Of a stretch of 64,000 nt of DNA, positions 47,763 to 56,197 are shown in pieces; position 1 is the first letter of the stretch, and every line of letters starts with the position of its first letter. The notes beneath the pieces are model-generated. The model saw nothing but the letters and a program-made list of their open reading frames with translations. It was not told the DNA's origin and ran no database searches. The DNA comes from an uncultured Collinsella sp. (GTDB lineage: Bacteria > Actinomycetota > Coriobacteriia > Coriobacteriales > Coriobacteriaceae). The DNA is taken from contig UQKL01000003.1 of NCBI GenBank assembly GCA_900541695.1, positions 1 through 64,000 on the forward strand. The letters run 5' to 3'. Made by a program: the position numbers and the translations under genes.

Positions 47763-47797
47763 AAAAGCCGAGGTCCCAGTGCGAGGCCTCGGCTTTT
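47763..47797. terminator. bidirectional terminator between convergent genes
   Basis: AAAAGCCGAGG pairs with CCTCGGCTTTT; A and T runs on the two flanks serve both the amidohydrolase (plus) and the zinc-ribbon gene (minus). Confidence 0.85.
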
Positions 47798-47819
47798 ATT
47801 TTGTCCCATGGTATGGCGG

Positions 47820-48293
47820 CTATGAGCGCGTCTCCATCTTGGCGTGGCACTTGGGACAGGTGACGCGGATCTTGCCCTTACCCTTGGGGACGGACAGCAT
47901 CTGACCGCAGTTAGGGCATTTAAGGTAGGCCGTGGTCTTGCGGCCCTTCCACATCTTCTTGGCCGTTCGCTTGGCGCGCTCAAAGTCTTCCTTGCTGGTG
48001 CCGGCCGCACGCGAGGCGTTGGCAGCCGCAGTCCCGCCGCCCAAGCTGGCGACGAACTTGCCTAGGCCGGGGACGTTTGCGGTCGCCGTGACAAAGGCGT
48101 CGTTCTCCTTGCGGCGCGCGTCGATGTTTTTGGATAGACCGCGCAGCACGCCGAGCACGATCACGGCGATGGCGATCCAGCTGAGCCACTGGATACGAGC
48201 CATCGACCCGATCATCGCGATGATAATGCCTGCGAAGCCCAACACGACGGTGAGCTCATCGGCGCCGTTGCGACCCTTCATAAAGTCATTCAT
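47820..48293 (-). CDS. small membrane protein with C-terminal zinc ribbon
   Basis: A 157-residue protein with two closely spaced membrane helices at about 14-50 (VVLGFAGIIIAMIGS and WIAIAVIVLGVL), a linker rich in Ala/Lys, and a C-terminal zinc ribbon KCPNCGQMLSVPKGKGKIRVTCPKC (written here only by its Cys pairs, CPNC and CPKC). This form is common in Coriobacteriia as proteins of unknown function. AAAGG lies eight bases before the ATG. A P3 repeat separates it from csoR. Confidence 0.75.
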   Translation of the reverse strand: MNDFMKGRNGADELTVVLGFAGIIIAMIGSMARIQWLSWIAIAVIVLGVLRGLSKNIDARRKENDAFVTATANVPGLGKFVASLGGGTAAANASRAAGTSKEDFERAKRTAKKMWKGRKTTAYLKCPNCGQMLSVPKGKGKIRVTCPKCHAKMETRS

Positions 48294-48338
48294 GCGAATT
48301 GCCTTTCGTTCGATATGCTGCACGCCTTTATACCCCTT

Positions 48339-48405
48339 TTGGTGCATTGGGGACAGGTCAATCTGCACCAAGGTGGTGCAAACGTACCTGTCCCCAATGC
48401 ACCAA
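48339..48405. repeat. palindromic repeat family P3, copy 2
   Basis: 20-bp perfect arms starting TTGGTGCATTGGGGACAGGT, with an inner TGCACCA/TGGTGCA pairing in the loop. It abuts the csoR stop codon. Confidence 0.85.
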
Positions 48406-48678
48406 TTACTTGGCGAGTTTGTCGACGACGTGTTCGATCTCGGCGAGCTTGGCGGCCTTGAGTTCCTCGTCGCCCGATTCGATGGCCGAGGCGACGCAGC
48501 CCTCGATGTGAGCCTTGAGCACGTCGGCGTTAATGCGCGCGAGGAGCGCCTGCGTTGCCATGAGCTGCGTGGAAATATCGACGCAGTAGCGGTCCTCCTC
48601 GACCATCCGCAGGATGCCGTCGATCTGGCCACGTGCCGTCTTGAGCATGCGGGTCACCGATTTATGGTCTGCCATCAT
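48406..48678 (-). CDS. csoR: copper-sensing repressor CsoR
   Basis: Copper-responsive repressor of the CsoR/RcnR four-helix family. The 90-residue protein has the C-H-C copper triad: Cys32 (in DRYCVDI), His57 and Cys61 (KAHIEGC), matching the CsoR type rather than the nickel-sensing RcnR type. GAGGA lies upstream of the ATG. It is the last gene of the minus-strand copA-copZ-csoR run; the likely operator is the ACCCCC/GGGGGT palindrome ahead of copA. Confidence 0.93.
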   Translation of the reverse strand: MMADHKSVTRMLKTARGQIDGILRMVEEDRYCVDISTQLMATQALLARINADVLKAHIEGCVASAIESGDEELKAAKLAEIEHVVDKLAK

Positions 48679-48720
48679 GGCGGGTCCTCGTTTCTGGTCG
48701 GGGGGGGTACGTGCGGGTCG

Positions 48721-48942
48721 TTACGCGGCGGTCACAGACAGGGCGTGGAACTTCTCGCCGGCGCCCTCGACGGCGGCGGCGAGCTGCTCGGCGGTCACGG
48801 TTTCGGCGCACTCCACCTGGACGGTCTGGGTCTCGTGATCGGCGTCGGCGTCGGTCACGCCGGCCACGTTGAGCAGTGCCGTCTCGACAGTGGCGTCGCA
48901 GTGGCCGCACATAAGGCCCGAAGTCTTAATCGTGTAACGCAT
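48721..48942 (-). CDS. copZ: copper chaperone CopZ (HMA domain)
   Basis: Delivers Cu(I) to CopA or CsoR. The 73-residue protein is a single heavy-metal-associated domain with the GLMCGHCDATVETAL metal loop (Cys11, Cys14, with a His between). GAGAGGA precedes the ATG; the longer frame upstream has no start of its own with a ribosome binding site. It lies between copA and csoR in one operon. Confidence 0.93.
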   Translation of the reverse strand: MRYTIKTSGLMCGHCDATVETALLNVAGVTDADADHETQTVQVECAETVTAEQLAAAVEGAGEKFHALSVTAA

Positions 48943-48967
48943 GGGTATTCCTCTCTGTTGTGTCGGC

Positions 48968-49060
48968 TTTCCCAGGCACCCGACCTTGACCTTCAAGCCG
49001 TCGCTCGCGTACCAAAGTACGCGTCGCTCCTCTTTCAGGCCAATCTCGGGCACCTGGAAA
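48968..49060. repeat. imperfect 93-base palindrome between copA and copZ
   Basis: Outer arms TTTCCCAGGCACCCGA and TCGGGCACCTGGAAAA, with a perfect inner stem CGCGTAC-CAAA-GTACGCG. In the transcript this would be a large hairpin between copA and copZ, able to separate their mRNA levels. Confidence 0.7.
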
Positions 49061-49089
49061 ACCCGTTCTAAATGGACGTAATGGTGAGC

Positions 49090-51432
49090 CTATTTTGCCA
49101 CTTTAGGCTTAAAGGTTCGTAGACGCAAAGCGTTGGTCACGACGCACACGCTCGACAGGCTCATGGCCGCGGCGCCGAACATCGGCGAGAGCTGCCATCC
49201 GGTGAGCGGGAAGAACACGCCCGCCGCCAGCGGAATGCCGATGCCGTTGTAGAACAGTGCCCAGAACAGGTCCTGCTTGATGTTGCGGATCGTGGCGCGC
49301 GACAGCTCGATGGCGCGGGCGACGTCCATGAGGTCGCTGCGCATGAGCACCACATCTGCCCCTTCTTTGGCGATGTCGGCGCCGGCGCCGATTGCAAGGC
49401 CCACGTCGGCGCGCGCCAGGGCGGGGGAGTCGTTGATGCCGTCGCCCACCATGGCGACCTTGCTGCCCGCATCCTGCAGCTCGCGCACGTGGCGCTCCTT
49501 GTCGGCGGGGAGAACGTCGGCGATGACCTGATTGCTGCTCAGCCCTACGCGGCGGGCGATGGCTTCGGCCGTCACACGGTTGTCGCCGGTGAGCATGCAC
49601 ACGTCGACGCCGAGCTTGCGGAGCGCGGCGATTGCCTCGGCACTCGTTTCTTTGACCTCGTCAGCCACGGCGATGGTACCGACAAGCTCGTCGTTCTTGG
49701 CAAAGAACAGCGGCGTTTTGCCCTCGGCGGCAAATCGCTCCGCAAGTCCTGCGGGCACGGTGATACCCAGCTCGCTCATCAGACGAACGTTGCCGGCAGC
49801 GATGACGTTTTGTCCCTCGCGCGCGGTAACGCCTCGCCCGGGCACGGCGGCAAAGTCCTCGACCATGCGTGCGACGATTCCGCGCGCCTCGCACTCGGCC
49901 ATAATCGCCTCGGCCAGCGGGTGCTCGCTCGAGCGCTCCAACGCGGCGGCCAGTTTGAGCAGCGCTTTTTCGCTCATGGCGGGCGAGCCGTCGGCGCGCA
50001 CGGCAACCACAATGTCGGTCACGGCCGGCTTGCCGCGGGTGACGGTGCCGGTCTTATCGAGCACCACGGTGCCCACGCTGCGCAGGTTCTCCAGCGCCTC
50101 GGCGCTCTTAAACAGAATGCCCATCTCGGCGCCCTTGCCGGTGCCCACCATAATGGCGACGGGCGTGGCCAGACCCAGTGCGCACGGACAGCTGATCACC
50201 AGCACGGCCACGGCGGAGGTGAGCGCTTCGTTCATACTGCCGGTCAGTGCCATCCACACCACAAAGGTCACGGCCGAGATCACAAACACCACGGGCACAA
50301 ACACGCCGGCGACCTTATCGGCCATGCGGGAGATGGGCGCCTTGGTGGCGTTGGCGTCCTCGACGAGCTGGATGATTTTGGCAAGCGACGTGTCGGCGCC
50401 CACGCGTGTGGCACGGAAGGTAAACGAACCGGTGCGGTTGACGGTGGCGGCGTTGACGGTGTCGCCGGCGGTCTTTTCCACGGGGATGGACTCGCCGGTG
50501 AGCGCACTCTCGTCCACGGCCGACGCGCCCTCGAGTACCACGCCGTCGACAGGGATAGACTCGCCGGGGCGCACGCGCAGGACCTGGCCGGGAAGGATGC
50601 TGTCGACGTCCACCGTGGTCTCGCTGCCGTCCTCCGCCACGACGGTCGCGGTCTTGGGCGCCAGGTCGATCAGCGCCTCGATGGCGCCGCCGGTCTTGGA
50701 TTTGCTGCGCGTCTCGAGGTATTTACCCACGGTGACGAGCGACAGGATCGTGCCGGCGCTCTCAAAATACAGATTGTCCATGCCCGTCATCATGGCCTCG
50801 TGGACCTGACCCGCGGCTAACTGGTCGGCCATGATGAACATGGCATAGAGCGACCAGGCGACGGAAGCGGTGGCGCCGACGGCGATGAGCGCGTCCATGG
50901 TGGGCGCGCCGTGAACGAGCGATTTAAACCCGTTGATAAAGTACGCGTCGTTGACATAGACGATGGGGATGAGCAGGACAAGCTCGGTGAGGGCGAGCGT
51001 CATGCTGTGGATGTGGTCGGTGAAGATGCCGGGCAGCGGCCAGCCGAGCATGTGTCCCATGCCTATGTAGAACAGCGGAATGAGGAAGGCAATCGAGACG
51101 ATGAGGCGGGTGCGCATGGCAGAGGCGGCGGCCTCCAGCTTTTGGGTCGGCGACTCCATATGGGCGGCGCCGGACCTGGCTTGCGCGTTGCCGTTTGAGT
51201 TGGCGGCATCGGTGCCCGTGCTGACGGGCGAGGCCGAATAGCCCGCGCGGTCGACGGCGGTGCAGATATCGTCGGGGGAGACCTGCGCGGGGTCGTAGTC
51301 GACCATCATGGAACCGGCGAGTAGGTTGACCGCGACACTTTGGACGCCGTCGAGCTTGCTCACGGCGCGGTCCACATGTGCCTGGCAGGCGGCGCACGTC
51401 ATGCCGCCCACGTCGAACTTATCTTGAGCCAT
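49090..51432 (-). CDS. copA: copper-exporting P1B-type ATPase CopA
   Basis: Membrane ATPase that pumps Cu(I) out of the cytosol. The 780-residue protein has one N-terminal HMA domain (MTCAAC at 11-16), eight expected membrane helices, the SCPCALGL metal channel (Cys415, Cys417), the phosphorylated DKTGT (Asp459), SEHPLAEAI (His-Pro motif), and the P1B-1 Cu signature YN plus MSLSS in the last helices. AAAGGAG precedes the ATG. It is first in the copA-copZ-csoR transcript. Confidence 0.96.
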   Translation of the reverse strand: MAQDKFDVGGMTCAACQAHVDRAVSKLDGVQSVAVNLLAGSMMVDYDPAQVSPDDICTAVDRAGYSASPVSTGTDAANSNGNAQARSGAAHMESPTQKLEAAASAMRTRLIVSIAFLIPLFYIGMGHMLGWPLPGIFTDHIHSMTLALTELVLLIPIVYVNDAYFINGFKSLVHGAPTMDALIAVGATASVAWSLYAMFIMADQLAAGQVHEAMMTGMDNLYFESAGTILSLVTVGKYLETRSKSKTGGAIEALIDLAPKTATVVAEDGSETTVDVDSILPGQVLRVRPGESIPVDGVVLEGASAVDESALTGESIPVEKTAGDTVNAATVNRTGSFTFRATRVGADTSLAKIIQLVEDANATKAPISRMADKVAGVFVPVVFVISAVTFVVWMALTGSMNEALTSAVAVLVISCPCALGLATPVAIMVGTGKGAEMGILFKSAEALENLRSVGTVVLDKTGTVTRGKPAVTDIVVAVRADGSPAMSEKALLKLAAALERSSEHPLAEAIMAECEARGIVARMVEDFAAVPGRGVTAREGQNVIAAGNVRLMSELGITVPAGLAERFAAEGKTPLFFAKNDELVGTIAVADEVKETSAEAIAALRKLGVDVCMLTGDNRVTAEAIARRVGLSSNQVIADVLPADKERHVRELQDAGSKVAMVGDGINDSPALARADVGLAIGAGADIAKEGADVVLMRSDLMDVARAIELSRATIRNIKQDLFWALFYNGIGIPLAAGVFFPLTGWQLSPMFGAAAMSLSSVCVVTNALRLRTFKPKVAK

Positions 51433-51479
51433 GGCTTCTCCTTTCTGCGGCGTAGTGTTTGAATTGTTAACCTGCCGAT

Positions 51480-51510
51480 ACTATACACCCATACCCCCAG
51501 GGGGTGTCCA
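51480..51510 (-). promoter_or_regulatory. copper operator and promoter of copA
   Basis: The palindrome ACCCCC-A-GGGGGT (51493-51505) matches the G-tract/C-tract type of CsoR operators. On the minus strand it lies between TGGACA (51505-51510, -35) and TATAGT (51480-51485, -10); the spacer is 19, longer than optimal. Confidence 0.65.
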
Positions 51511-51583
51511 GTGGAGATGAGAATGTATGACATTTCGCTACAGATGCGGGTGGCTGCTCAATCGTTGGCAGCTCATGTCAAAC

Positions 51584-51720
51584 ATCTCGATCTGTAACAT
51601 CTAGCGGGGAAAATGACCTCTAACTGTTACAGATCGAGATTATGTTTTGCGATGTTTGAGTTCGTCTCAATCTGTAACGTGTAGACCCGGTTTTGTCTCG
51701 TAACTGTTACAGATTGAGAC
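51584..51720. repeat. P1 palindrome cluster 5 (two units)
   Basis: Units at 51584-51640 (CTCGATC with GATCGAG) and 51664-51720 (GTCTCAATC with GATTGAGAC, 16 perfect pairs before one change). They lie between the divergent copA and helicase promoters. The remaining 51521-51583 shows nothing recognisable. Confidence 0.9.
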
Positions 51721-51778
51721 AATCGGCCCAGACCCGCCCCGTCATCTGTGGTTTACGTGGGGGCATGCGAAGCGCGGG

Positions 51779-51983
51779 TATACTAACCGGCGGCGAATCT
51801 GCTCCATCGCTTAGGGCCGCTGCGTCTGGACGGCGCGTGATAGGGCTGCCAAAGCGATCGCCAGCGTGCTGAGCAACGTCCTCTCTGTGCGCACCTGTTT
51901 TGTATGTATTAGCGCACTACCAAGCACGCCCCGCGCGGCTGCATGCCGTGCCCATAACGCGTGCAGATAAGGAACAACAACAT
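51779..51983 (+). promoter_or_regulatory. candidate promoter and long structured leader of the DEAD-box helicase gene
   Basis: TATACT (51779-51784) is a good -10 but lacks a clear -35. The leader would be about 190 bases and contains GTGCGC/GCGCAC (about 51888-51923) and GCACG/CGTGC (about 51925-51950) hairpins. Long leaders are typical of cold-induced helicase genes. Confidence 0.4.
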
Positions 51984-54236
51984 ATGCGTAATTCTGTATC
52001 TGACGTTACGGACGCCGAGATTCTGGACGAGACCCGCGAGGCCATGACCCAGGCTGCCTTCGATGCTGCCGACGAGGCCAATGCTGCCCAGGCCGTCGAG
52101 TCCGCGACCGAGAACCTGCCCGCCTTTGACGAGCTGAGACTTTCGGACGAGATGCTTCGTGCCATCGAGAACCTAGGCTACACGGCGCCCACGCCTGTCC
52201 AGGCTGGCTCGATCCCCGTGGTGCTCGAGGGCCGCGACCTGCTTGCCGCCGCTCAGACTGGCACCGGCAAGACGGCCGCCTTCTTGCTGCCGACCATGAA
52301 CAATCTGGAGCACATTGCTCCTCCCAAACCCGTGCGCGAGCGCGGCGGCCGCAACCGCCGTCGCGGTGCCAAGAAGCCCGAGGGCAACGGCCGCGGTCCC
52401 GCGATGCTCGTCATCACCCCTACGCGCGAGCTCGCACAGCAGATCGACGAGGTCGCGAGCAAGATCGCCGACGTCACGGGCCATGTCGCCGTGACCGTCG
52501 TGGGCGGCGTGAGCTACAAGCCACAGACCGCTGCTCTCAAGTACGGCTGCGATATCCTGGTCGCCACGCCGGGCCGTCTGGTCGATCTGATCGAGCAGGG
52601 TGCCTGCCACCTGGACGAGGTCAAGGTCCTGGTGCTCGACGAGGCCGATCGCATGCTCGACATGGGCTTTTTGCCCGCCGTTCGCCGCATTGTGCGCGAG
52701 ACGCCGGCCGAGCGCCAGACGCTGCTGTTCTCGGCGACCCTCGACGAGGAGGCCGTGGGCGAGATCACCGATCTGGTGAGCGACCCGGCCCGCGTGGAGA
52801 TCGCGCCCGCCACGTCGACCGCCGACACCGTCGATCAGTTTGTGTTCCCGGTGTCCATCGAGGCCAAGAACAACCTGCTGCCCGAGTTCCTCAAAAAGGA
52901 GGGCCCGGAGCGCACGATCGTCTTTATGCGCACCAAGCACCGTGCCGACAGCTGCTGCCGTCGTCTGGAGCGCAAGGGCATCAAGGCCGCCGCGATTCAC
53001 GGCAACCGCAGCCAGGCCCAGCGCGAGCGTGCCCTTTCGGCCTTCCGCGACGGTACCGTCGACGTGTTGGTGGCAACCGACGTGCTCGCCCGCGGCATCG
53101 ACATTAGCGACGTGCGCTACGTCGTGAACTTTGACGTGCCGGCCGAGCCGACCGACTACATCCACCGTATTGGCCGTACGGGCCGTGCCGGCGAGCTGGG
53201 CTGGGCCATCACGTTTGTGACCGAGCAGGACGTGGACGAGTTCTACGAGATCGAGAAGCTCATGGACAAGACCGCCGACATCTACGAAGCCGGCGACCTG
53301 CATGTGGGTCCCAACCCGCCTGCGGTTGACCCCGAGCGCGACCCTGCGGCCTTTAAGGTGAAGAAGAAGACCAAGCGCGGCAAGTCCAAGAGCAAGAAGA
53401 AGCTTGAGCAGGCGCGTCGCGACGGCAAGCGCAACGGCGACGATTACGGCGATGTGGCCGGTCGTTCCAACCGCGGTCGTGACGAGCGCCGCAGCGACGG
53501 CGAGCGTCCGAGCCGTCCCAAGCGCGGCGGCAAGACCCGCGTGCGCGAGGGCGTTCAGGCTCGCGTGGACGAGGCTGTGGAGAGCGTGGCCCGCGAGGTA
53601 GCTGCCGAGGAGCGGGCCGGTGCTGTTGAGCAGGGACCGCGCGGCAACCGCGCCGAGCGTCGTGCCAAGCAGTTCCAGGGCGAGGCACACCGCCGCCGTC
53701 GTGAGGACGAGGACCGCGGCGGTCGTCGCCGTGTTGAGCGCGAGGATGAGGGCCGTGGCTCGCGCGGTGGCAAGCGCGGTGCGGGCGACCGTCGTCGTTC
53801 CGGTCGCGATGGCGAGCGCGGCGGGCGCGATGAGCGCCGTGGCGGCGAAGGCCGTGGTTCGCGTGACGAACGTGGTACCCGCAGCGGGGAGTCCCGTGGC
53901 GGCAAGCGCTTTGAAGAGCACAGCGGCCGCGGCGCTGAGCGTCGTGAAGGCGCCCGCGGCAACGGTGGCCGCGGCAGCGCTGGTCGCTCGGGTGAGTCGC
54001 GCGATCGTCGCGACCCGCGTGCCAGCCGCGATCGTCGCGATGACTGGCGCAACTACGATGACACCCGCGAGGAGCGCCGTGGCGGCTATCGCGGTGGGCG
54101 TGGCGGCAACCAGGCTGGCTCCCGTGGCGGTCGTGCCGGCGGTCGCGATAACCGTGGCAGCTATGGTAACAATCGTGGCGGCAAGCGCGGCGGCAGCTCC
54201 CGTCGTCCCGGCGACGGCGGCGGCAAGCGCAAGTAA
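51984..54236 (+). CDS. DEAD-box RNA helicase with RG-rich tail
   Basis: ATP-dependent RNA remodelling, likely in ribosome assembly or cold adaptation. The 750-residue protein has an acidic Ala-rich N-terminus, Q-motif and Walker A AAQTGTGKTAAF near 90, DEADRMLDMGF near 220, SATL, ARGIDI and HRIGRTGRAG. After about residue 465 comes a Lys-rich stretch, then some 200 residues built from Arg, Gly, Asp and Glu (RGGK, RGGE, RDRRD) that should be disordered and bind RNA. AAGGA lies upstream of the chosen ATG; a longer in-frame start at 51900 lies within the structured leader. Confidence 0.92.
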   Translation: MRNSVSDVTDAEILDETREAMTQAAFDAADEANAAQAVESATENLPAFDELRLSDEMLRAIENLGYTAPTPVQAGSIPVVLEGRDLLAAAQTGTGKTAAFLLPTMNNLEHIAPPKPVRERGGRNRRRGAKKPEGNGRGPAMLVITPTRELAQQIDEVASKIADVTGHVAVTVVGGVSYKPQTAALKYGCDILVATPGRLVDLIEQGACHLDEVKVLVLDEADRMLDMGFLPAVRRIVRETPAERQTLLFSATLDEEAVGEITDLVSDPARVEIAPATSTADTVDQFVFPVSIEAKNNLLPEFLKKEGPERTIVFMRTKHRADSCCRRLERKGIKAAAIHGNRSQAQRERALSAFRDGTVDVLVATDVLARGIDISDVRYVVNFDVPAEPTDYIHRIGRTGRAGELGWAITFVTEQDVDEFYEIEKLMDKTADIYEAGDLHVGPNPPAVDPERDPAAFKVKKKTKRGKSKSKKKLEQARRDGKRNGDDYGDVAGRSNRGRDERRSDGERPSRPKRGGKTRVREGVQARVDEAVESVAREVAAEERAGAVEQGPRGNRAERRAKQFQGEAHRRRREDEDRGGRRRVEREDEGRGSRGGKRGAGDRRRSGRDGERGGRDERRGGEGRGSRDERGTRSGESRGGKRFEEHSGRGAERREGARGNGGRGSAGRSGESRDRRDPRASRDRRDDWRNYDDTREERRGGYRGGRGGNQAGSRGGRAGGRDNRGSYGNNRGGKRGGSSRRPGDGGGKRK

Positions 54237-54269
54237 CATACGCGTCGCGCGGTAAGGCGAGATGAATTT

Positions 54270-54303
54270 GGGCCCCGAGCAGACTATGCTCGGAGCCCTT
54301 TTT
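54270..54303 (+). terminator. intrinsic terminator of the helicase gene
   Basis: GGGCCCCGAGCA pairs with TGCTCGGAGCCC (inner mismatch), followed by TTTTT. Confidence 0.8.
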
Positions 54304-54448
54304 GGTGCAAGGGGGACAGGTTAATCTGCACCAACGTCTTGAAGTTGCGGTGGAATACGGACTGTTTTGACCTTTTGAGCGGCTTTTCAGTCCCTATTTC
54401 ACCGCAACTCATGATTGGTGCAAAGTAACCTGACCCCAATGCACCAGA
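54302..54448. repeat. P3 repeat split by an inserted P2 repeat
   Basis: 54302-54336 (TTGGTGCAAGGGGGACAGG onward) and 54416-54448 (TTGGTGCAAAGTAACC then CCCCAATGCACCA) are the two halves of a P3 unit. Between them lies a complete P2 palindrome at 54343-54409. In the intact P3 at 48339 the two halves are contiguous. Confidence 0.7.
54343..54409. repeat. palindromic repeat family P2, copy 4
   Basis: Left arm AGTTGCGGTGGAATACGG, right arm ending TATTTCACCGCAACT; nearly identical to copy 3 at 34094. Confidence 0.85.
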
Positions 54449-54501
54449 GCGAGGAGTGTCCCTGGGTGCCGGCAGAAAAGGAACGTCCCTAAGTGCCGCA
54501 T

Positions 54502-54538
54502 AAATACCGTTTATCGGAGAAAAAATACCGTTCGCCGG
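54502..54538 (+). promoter_or_regulatory. 16-bp direct repeats, possible operator of the PTS operon
   Basis: AAATACCGTTTATCGG (54502-54517) and AAATACCGTTCGCCGG (54523-54538) start 21 bases apart, two helical turns, ending about 10 bases before the -35 of the promoter at 54548. Confidence 0.5.
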
Positions 54539-54547
54539 TCATAATGA

Positions 54548-54575
54548 TTGTTCCGGCTTTGGGCTTGTCTACAAT
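54548..54575 (+). promoter_or_regulatory. promoter of the EIIA-antiterminator-EIICB-GH4 operon
   Basis: TTGTTC (54548-54553) and TACAAT (54570-54575), spacing 16; transcription would start near 54582, leaving a leader of about 130 bases. Confidence 0.6.
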
Positions 54576-54595
54576 AACCTCAGTGAAAAGAAATG

Positions 54596-54690
54596 CGGAA
54601 GGTTACCGAGTCCCTTGGACGTGGGCCTAACCAAAGTCTTTGATCGCGTGCGTCTCAAGGGGCGCATTCGATTGATTTTGGTTGGGCTAT
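54596..54690 (+). promoter_or_regulatory. candidate antitermination leader (RAT-like) ahead of EIIA
   Basis: GGTTA (54601-54605) can pair with TAACC (54628-54632). Alternatively GCCTAACCAAA (54625-54635) pairs with TTTGGTTGGGC (54677-54687), enclosing an ATCG..TGCG/CGCA..CGAT stem. The two folds share TAACC and exclude each other, as in LicT/SacY-type leaders. The T-tract is weak, so this is tentative. Confidence 0.35.
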
Positions 54691-54712
54691 ATTTATGAAG
54701 GGACATGCCACC

Positions 54713-55225
54713 ATGGGTTTCTTTTCTCGCCTGATGGGCGGTTCGGATGAGCAGACGACTGCGGCTTCCGAGTTCGAAATCCTCGCTCCCGTTTCCGGCG
54801 AGCTTGTTCATCTGGAAAATACCAATGACCCTGCTTTTAGCAGCCGTGCCGTGGGCGATGGCGTTGCCGTGGTTCCCCAAGAGGGAACGGTGTGCGCTCC
54901 TGTTTCCGGCACCGTCGCGGCGCTGTTTCCGACTGAGCACGCGCTGGGCATCATGTCCGACGACAGCTCTGCTCAGGTGATGCTGCATATCGGAATCGAT
55001 ACTGTTAAGCTTGAGGGCAAGGGCTTCCACGCGCTTGTTGCCCAGGGTGACCATGTCGACGCGGGCCAGCCCCTCGTCGAGGTCGATTTCGACGCGGTCC
55101 GCGCCGCCGGCTTCGATCCCACGGTCTTCGTTATCGTGTGCGAGCGCTCGGAGAACTCGACTCTTCGTGAGCATGCTTCCGGCCCTGTTGCTGCTAAAGA
55201 GCCTGTCATCTGGCTTTCCCAGTAA
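54713..55225 (+). CDS. PTS EIIA component, glucose (Crr) type
   Basis: Carries phosphate from HPr to the EIIB of sugar permeases. The 170-residue protein is a single EIIA-Glc domain: APVSGELV, VVPQEGTVCAPVSGTVAALF, FPTEHALGI (first active-site His, about 76) and MLHIGIDTVKL (phosphorylated His92), VTQGDHVDAGQPLVEVDF-type end. The start at 54713 is chosen over 54695 because GAAGGGA lies upstream. As neither PTS permease in the window has its own EIIA domain, this protein may serve both. Confidence 0.92.
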   Translation: MGFFSRLMGGSDEQTTAASEFEILAPVSGELVHLENTNDPAFSSRAVGDGVAVVPQEGTVCAPVSGTVAALFPTEHALGIMSDDSSAQVMLHIGIDTVKLEGKGFHALVAQGDHVDAGQPLVEVDFDAVRAAGFDPTVFVIVCERSENSTLREHASGPVAAKEPVIWLSQ

Positions 55226-55243
55226 ATTTTTGTGGTGGGTACC

Positions 55244-56098
55244 GTGGTTATCAAGCGAGTTTTTAACAACAACGTCGCAATGGTCACTTCGGACGATGGC
55301 TCCGAGCTCATCGTCATCGGTCGAGGCCTCTGCTTTGGCCGTCATGCCGGCGATGCCATCGACGAGGCGTCGATCGAAAAGACCTACGCGTTGCAGGAGG
55401 GAACTTCTCAGGACTCGCGTACGATTGACCGCTTGGCACATCTTTTGGAGTCCATCCCCACCGTCAACCTCGTGATTGCCGAGGACATTGTTCAGATGCT
55501 CCGTCGAGAGCTCAATGTTGATATCAACGACAAGATTCTCATTGCTCTCGCAGACCATATCAGCCTTGCTTTGGAGCGCGAGCGCAAGGGCGTCTCCTGT
55601 GAGAATCCGTTGCTGCTCGAGATCCAGCAGTTCTATCGCAAGGAGTATGCACTTGCGGGCCGTGCGCTGCAGATTATCAAGGAGTATATGGGCATCCAGA
55701 TGAGCGAAGAAGAGCAGGGTTTCATTACCTTGCATATCGTCAACGCCACCATGCCGCAACGCTCCGACCGTTTGATTGTTTCGGTCCAGCTTGTTCGCGA
55801 CGTGCTCGCGATTGTTTCCGAGCGCTATGCTACGACCCTCGATGACACCTCGTTGCCCTATGAGCGTTTCGTCCGCCACCTGCAGTTTTTCGCACAGCGG
55901 GCGCTTGACCCCACGGCCGGGCAAATCAATGGCGACGCGCTGTTCCGAATCGATGAAACGGCGTATCCGTGCGCATTCTCGTGCGCGGACGCCATAGCCG
56001 CCCACTTGTCGTCTACCTATAACGTTGTCGTTACCGATGCCGAGAAGAGCTATCTCGCATATCACATTGTTAACCTGCTTGGAGAACCTGGTCTCTAG
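55244..56098 (+). CDS. BglG/LicT family transcriptional antiterminator
   Basis: RNA-binding antiterminator controlled by PTS phosphorylation. The 284-residue protein has the N-terminal co-antiterminator RNA-binding domain (VIKRVFNNNVAMV, then GRGLCFGRHAGD) and two PRD domains (about 65-165 and 175-284) with the regulatory His residues in LADHISLALER, GFITLHIVNA, FVRHLQFFAQR and YLAYHIVNLLG. Start is one of several GTGs; 55244 aligns with the usual LicT N-terminus, 55232 and 55235 being alternatives. Its target is probably the leader ahead of the EIIA gene. Confidence 0.9.
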   Translation: MVIKRVFNNNVAMVTSDDGSELIVIGRGLCFGRHAGDAIDEASIEKTYALQEGTSQDSRTIDRLAHLLESIPTVNLVIAEDIVQMLRRELNVDINDKILIALADHISLALERERKGVSCENPLLLEIQQFYRKEYALAGRALQIIKEYMGIQMSEEEQGFITLHIVNATMPQRSDRLIVSVQLVRDVLAIVSERYATTLDDTSLPYERFVRHLQFFAQRALDPTAGQINGDALFRIDETAYPCAFSCADAIAAHLSSTYNVVVTDAEKSYLAYHIVNLLGEPGL

Positions 56099-56197
56099 GC
56101 ATAACGTGCCCACACATCGATTGATATAAGACAAGGCTCACGGTCTTGTCCAGGGCACATCTGTCTTAATTTGCGGAAAAGGAAGGGGAGTACCGCT

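Noticed and set aside
48306..48632. N-terminal extension of the minus-strand zinc-ribbon protein
   Set aside because: The longer frame runs through the P3 repeat and antisense to csoR; the start at 48293 has AAAGG and gives a protein beginning just before its membrane helices.
52173..54239. 688-codon minus-strand frame opposite the helicase gene
   Set aside because: Ala/Leu/Val-rich translation produced by antisense reading of biased codons and of the RG tail; no start context.
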